Source of the DNA: Fibrobacter sp.
Lineage (GTDB): Bacteria; Fibrobacterota; Fibrobacteria; Fibrobacterales; Fibrobacteraceae
Length of the DNA stretch: 35,942 nucleotides
Assembly: GCA_016285835.1 (NCBI GenBank)
Contig: JAEERM010000021.1
Location: 1-35,942 of the forward strand
Direction of reading: 5' to 3'
Shown: one piece after another, positions 34,301 to 35,942 of the stretch
How the letters are laid out: every line of letters starts with the position of its first letter
Position numbering within the stretch: the stretch's first letter is position 1
Program-made: the position numbers and the translations under genes
Notes under the pieces: model-generated
What the model was told of the DNA's origin: nothing
The model's input: the letters and a program-made list of their open reading frames with translations, nothing else
The model's database searches: none

Positions 34301-35942
34301 AATCCTTTCTCAAGTCAAACAGGTTTTCATGGGACACTTTAGTCATCTTGAACTGGTTATCATACAAGGCCGGATTCCTGGACAAGGAGTCGATATCGCT
34401 CGGATGTTCCACATGGCCAATAGAGTCGCCAGGATGGTTGCCTTCGACAATCACACAGGGTTCCGCAGTATAGAGCGGCTTTTCGTTTTCATCCGTCACA
34501 CGAATCTTACGGTAGAGCGTATCGGCCAAGCCATCCGGGTCAGTCACGACAATACCAACCGTATATTCTGGATCCGGATCGTTACGAGACGTTGCATTTC
34601 TGAGATCTTCGTAATCGAGCAGTTTTTCGTCCTTGACGCTGACCTTAATGGTACCGTTGCGATAATCAAGCTTAAATAGATTATCGAGGGGTTCACTCGA
34701 AATCGTCGAGAGTGAGTCAACAACAAACCAAGTAACCATGGCACCAGCAACATGGCCCGTATCCTCGTCAGCATAATGATACACAAACAAGACCTTGCCA
34801 GTTTCAGAATAGATTCTGCCATCTTCGGTATTTTCTCTGACACCAATGGTAAGGATAGAATCCTTGCCGACGCCACGACCTGTGGTATCGCAGTATGCAA
34901 CACAGAGCGAATCAGAATCATCACCACCATCCGGAATAGGACCGTCAATGATGATTTCCGGCTTCTCGTTGACATCCTGCAGTTTAACAGTTACCGTCTG
35001 CTTTACAGGTTCAGTACACTTCGGCGGATTAATCTTTTCATACTTGCCCGCGCTATTCTTAGCTCGTTCGCAGTTATTTACAATGACATCGAATGTGTAT
35101 TCCCTGGAATCTTTCTCATAGTCAAGCTTTTTCGTCAGGACCAACAGGGAATCCTTCATTTCGAACGGATAGTTATCGGGATTATCGAGAGAGAATTCGC
35201 GATAACCGAATTCATCCAAATGCTTCACGTCCGGATCATACGTATGGACATAACCCACAAGACCACCTGCCACGAGGTCTTCCTTCGGGTAGAAGGTAAA
35301 GTCATCCTTGGCATCCTTATAATCGCCGTTCAAATCTTCAACGCCAGTAATCGTCGGAGCTTCGTTCACGTCGACAACCTTGATGACTCGGAGGAGAGAA
35401 CCATGCACGCCTTCCGCATCCATAGGATCACGCACGTTAATCGTCACGTCGTGCGTATAGAAGTCTAACGTCTCGTAATCAAGCTTCGAGCTATCAGCTA
35501 CATAGACAACTACGTTCCAATTACCGTCGGCATCCTTTTCCATTTTGGCACCAAAGAGGTCTTTAGCTCCGGTGTTAACGGCCGTATTCTCGATTTCGGC
35601 CGTCAACGCCATGGTATGTCCAACGCCAAAGTCCTCATCGCGAACCAGATACCTCATGATCTCGTAATTCTGCCGAGAATGTTCATTCACAGACACAGTC
35701 AAGACATCGACAGGATCATTAGGTTTGTCGCAGTTTTCAACACATTCCTCGTGACAGCTTTCGTCCTTGCACTCGACGCACTTGTCGCCCTGGCATATTG
35801 TGGGACACTCATCGCCTTCGCATATAGGAATAATGATAGGCGGTTCGTCATCGTCAACCAAAGTGATTGTCACCAGGGTGTCTTTCTGATATTCCCCATC
35901 AGACACCTGAACCCTGAATTCAAACTTATGTTCAAGAATGCT
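31365..35942 (-). CDS. Giant cadherin-repeat secreted protein (3' part, runs off the right edge)
   Basis: The frame is open through the right edge, so at least 1525 C-terminal residues are seen. Six or more cadherin-like repeats are visible, each with an LDYE/LDHE core and ending in a Ca-binding DVNEPP-like linker (DVNEAPT, DVNEKPE, DRNEDPI, DVNEPPT). Near the visible N-end is a short stretch with eight Cys (CEGDECPTICQGDKC and onward). The middle holds Ser runs (about 32626-32674), a linker style common in Fibrobacter extracellular proteins. The C-terminal part ends in a FlgD-like Ig segment (KLYATGAYLYKVEATI) and a basic tail. An extracellular adhesion or cellulose-contact role is inferred. 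A strong terminator follows. Confidence 0.85.
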   Translation of the reverse strand, partial: SILEHKFEFRVQVSDGEYQKDTLVTITLVDDDEPPIIIPICEGDECPTICQGDKCVECKDESCHEECVENCDKPNDPVDVLTVSVNEHSRQNYEIMRYLVRDEDFGVGHTMALTAEIENTAVNTGAKDLFGAKMEKDADGNWNVVVYVADSSKLDYETLDFYTHDVTINVRDPMDAEGVHGSLLRVIKVVDVNEAPTITGVEDLNGDYKDAKDDFTFYPKEDLVAGGLVGYVHTYDPDVKHLDEFGYREFSLDNPDNYPFEMKDSLLVLTKKLDYEKDSREYTFDVIVNNCERAKNSAGKYEKINPPKCTEPVKQTVTVKLQDVNEKPEIIIDGPIPDGGDDSDSLCVAYCDTTGRGVGKDSILTIGVRENTEDGRIYSETGKVLFVYHYADEDTGHVAGAMVTWFVVDSLSTISSEPLDNLFKLDYRNGTIKVSVKDEKLLDYEDLRNATSRNDPDPEYTVGIVVTDPDGLADTLYRKIRVTDENEKPLYTAEPCVIVEGNHPGDSIGHVEHPSDIDSLSRNPALYDNQFKMTKVSHENLFDLRKDSTDLMRVMLAALDSIDCENGYTCGDSTIYWVELTYGDTSLKTVYSNLKIPVTILDRNEDPIIKTDTIGVAENSPKGTPVDSIRWFDYDVFDKEGLHFEISSDPSGCFEIDPKTGFVTVKKDKCSALDHEKNPTLEIEVSVTDMVYVTDASMIYGGPNTVKKTIKVNVHDVNEPPTIIEETFSVDEDAKKGSVVDTVKATDPDKDPKYNKLIFTAIGGDTATFKIDSITGIVTLKDTLDYETKSKYELVVRVYDGEYADTAIVPIYVNNKIEKTEVKITLYDDSTKVWHDPDTVFTNSPGREICWVQGRSDRDLKDTCMDVHITKDSVIVIRYKDPTTDSYGVDSVFIFYSNATPIVTISGDQETNLANNFYTIVEDTDKGDTNLYVNERKKDVRVTVKDPANKKDTSFVVKLNLQTVNVPQKTLDAVNTIVNENRFVLNENPKGGVTRTPVNGNEVKYSYREVFGKDTVTVSYMTDNDGNPVLVPVLNDKGKVDSIEVMTVSYNVVIDGKTVTISFVVNAATGEVLVKDSNGTLMESGASKVASSSSSKGNATSSSSSNKSSVTEGMFLITYSVKDPLGNSTTVSYSVDEKGKMVQNADGDTGYAVAYTYTNKYGNSATQSLFIVLDQKGPTVEILKPLKGQVIRSNYVEVVWTVNGEIQDTLTVQGLDKGPNYIKRFYRDKAGNEAADTVLVIMKDSKDVEIAVVTPVTEMNPDEVKEYYEENPPEEGETFAVSILNPTSGKEVETLKGGSFKTKKGSGEELYPGKDKKHLGPTLALDVKLPTIKDGEGNTGLGGLATLDDLVLPNGKISNIGIGIDTSKLSAELKREYKEYTVEEYVEKFCEDGTSIPSDLSKFNMYKTKMQVNIWVYTSLGNFVDYFSFGQEMNDPEYTNDAGKLKMFFEMKPDKDGFVKADNGKLYATGAYLYKVEATIRSTLRCTILDEAVLHDKPNAKRKGDKIKSDDELLKPFGYKRPKTK

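Noticed and set aside
31104..34679. A 1191-codon open frame antisense to the cadherin-like gene
   Set aside because: It reads as low-order His/Arg/Ile-rich sequence with no domain. It arises because the sense gene rarely uses codons whose complements are stops. The sense frame has clear cadherin repeats.

Overview
The window looks like a piece of a Fibrobacter-type genome (phylum Fibrobacterota, Gram-negative cellulose degraders). This is inferred from content, not from a database search. The clues are a glycoside hydrolase family 9 enzyme, a PorV/PorQ-like outer-membrane protein, several lipoproteins and beta-barrels of no familiar family, a very large cadherin-repeat secreted protein with Ser-run linkers and a FlgD-like C-terminal end, a FecR-domain protein paired with a beta-helix/beta-barrel protein, and about 50 % GC with AT-rich gaps between genes. 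No phage, IS element, CRISPR array, tRNA or rRNA was seen.

Layout: 1-358 is the start of rimP, running off the left edge. A tiny membrane protein (635-844, +) converges on a leftward operon (868-5593) that encodes a PorV-like barrel, a STAS protein with a C-terminal membrane anchor, a membrane-anchored degenerate LytM protein, a lipoprotein and a Nudix hydrolase. A XerC/D recombinase (5683-6576, +) diverges from that operon. A second leftward operon (6985-11192) encodes a metzincin lipoprotein, a DUF4416 protein, a lipoprotein with a possible TolB-like repeat and an outer-membrane barrel. comEC (11245-13779, +) follows, then a low-GC orphan gene (13917-14573, -), hisN and hisC (14712-16605, -), a small barrel protein (16651-17349, +) and clpB (17410-19962, -). 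Next is a rightward group: ddl, tsaB, rimI and a YdcF/SanA-like gene (20344-23447). It meets a leftward run (23433-30901) holding a signal-less GH9 enzyme, nfo, the beta-helix/barrel protein and the FecR protein. The right end holds a SUI1/YciH gene and the 3' part of the giant cadherin-like gene.

Two signals between genes deserve most attention. First, at seven places (846-873, 6574-6710, 6847-6986, 13797-13902, 14593-14713, 17348-17415, 21378-21469) the spacer is built from degenerate tandem 7-bp units. Each locus has its own consensus, the arrays usually begin at a stop codon, and they are often laid out as two mutually complementary arms. In several arms each unit carries a stop triplet in the sense of the adjoining gene, and because 7 is not a multiple of 3, successive units step through all three reading frames. 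Second, clpB has a textbook sigma-54 -24/-12 promoter with a palindrome about 150 bp upstream, where an enhancer-binding protein could sit.

Functionally the window mixes housekeeping genes (ribosome and translation: rimP, SUI1, rimI, tsaB; wall precursor: ddl; protein disaggregation: clpB; DNA repair and uptake: nfo, comEC; histidine synthesis: hisC, hisN) with envelope and surface genes of largely unknown role.
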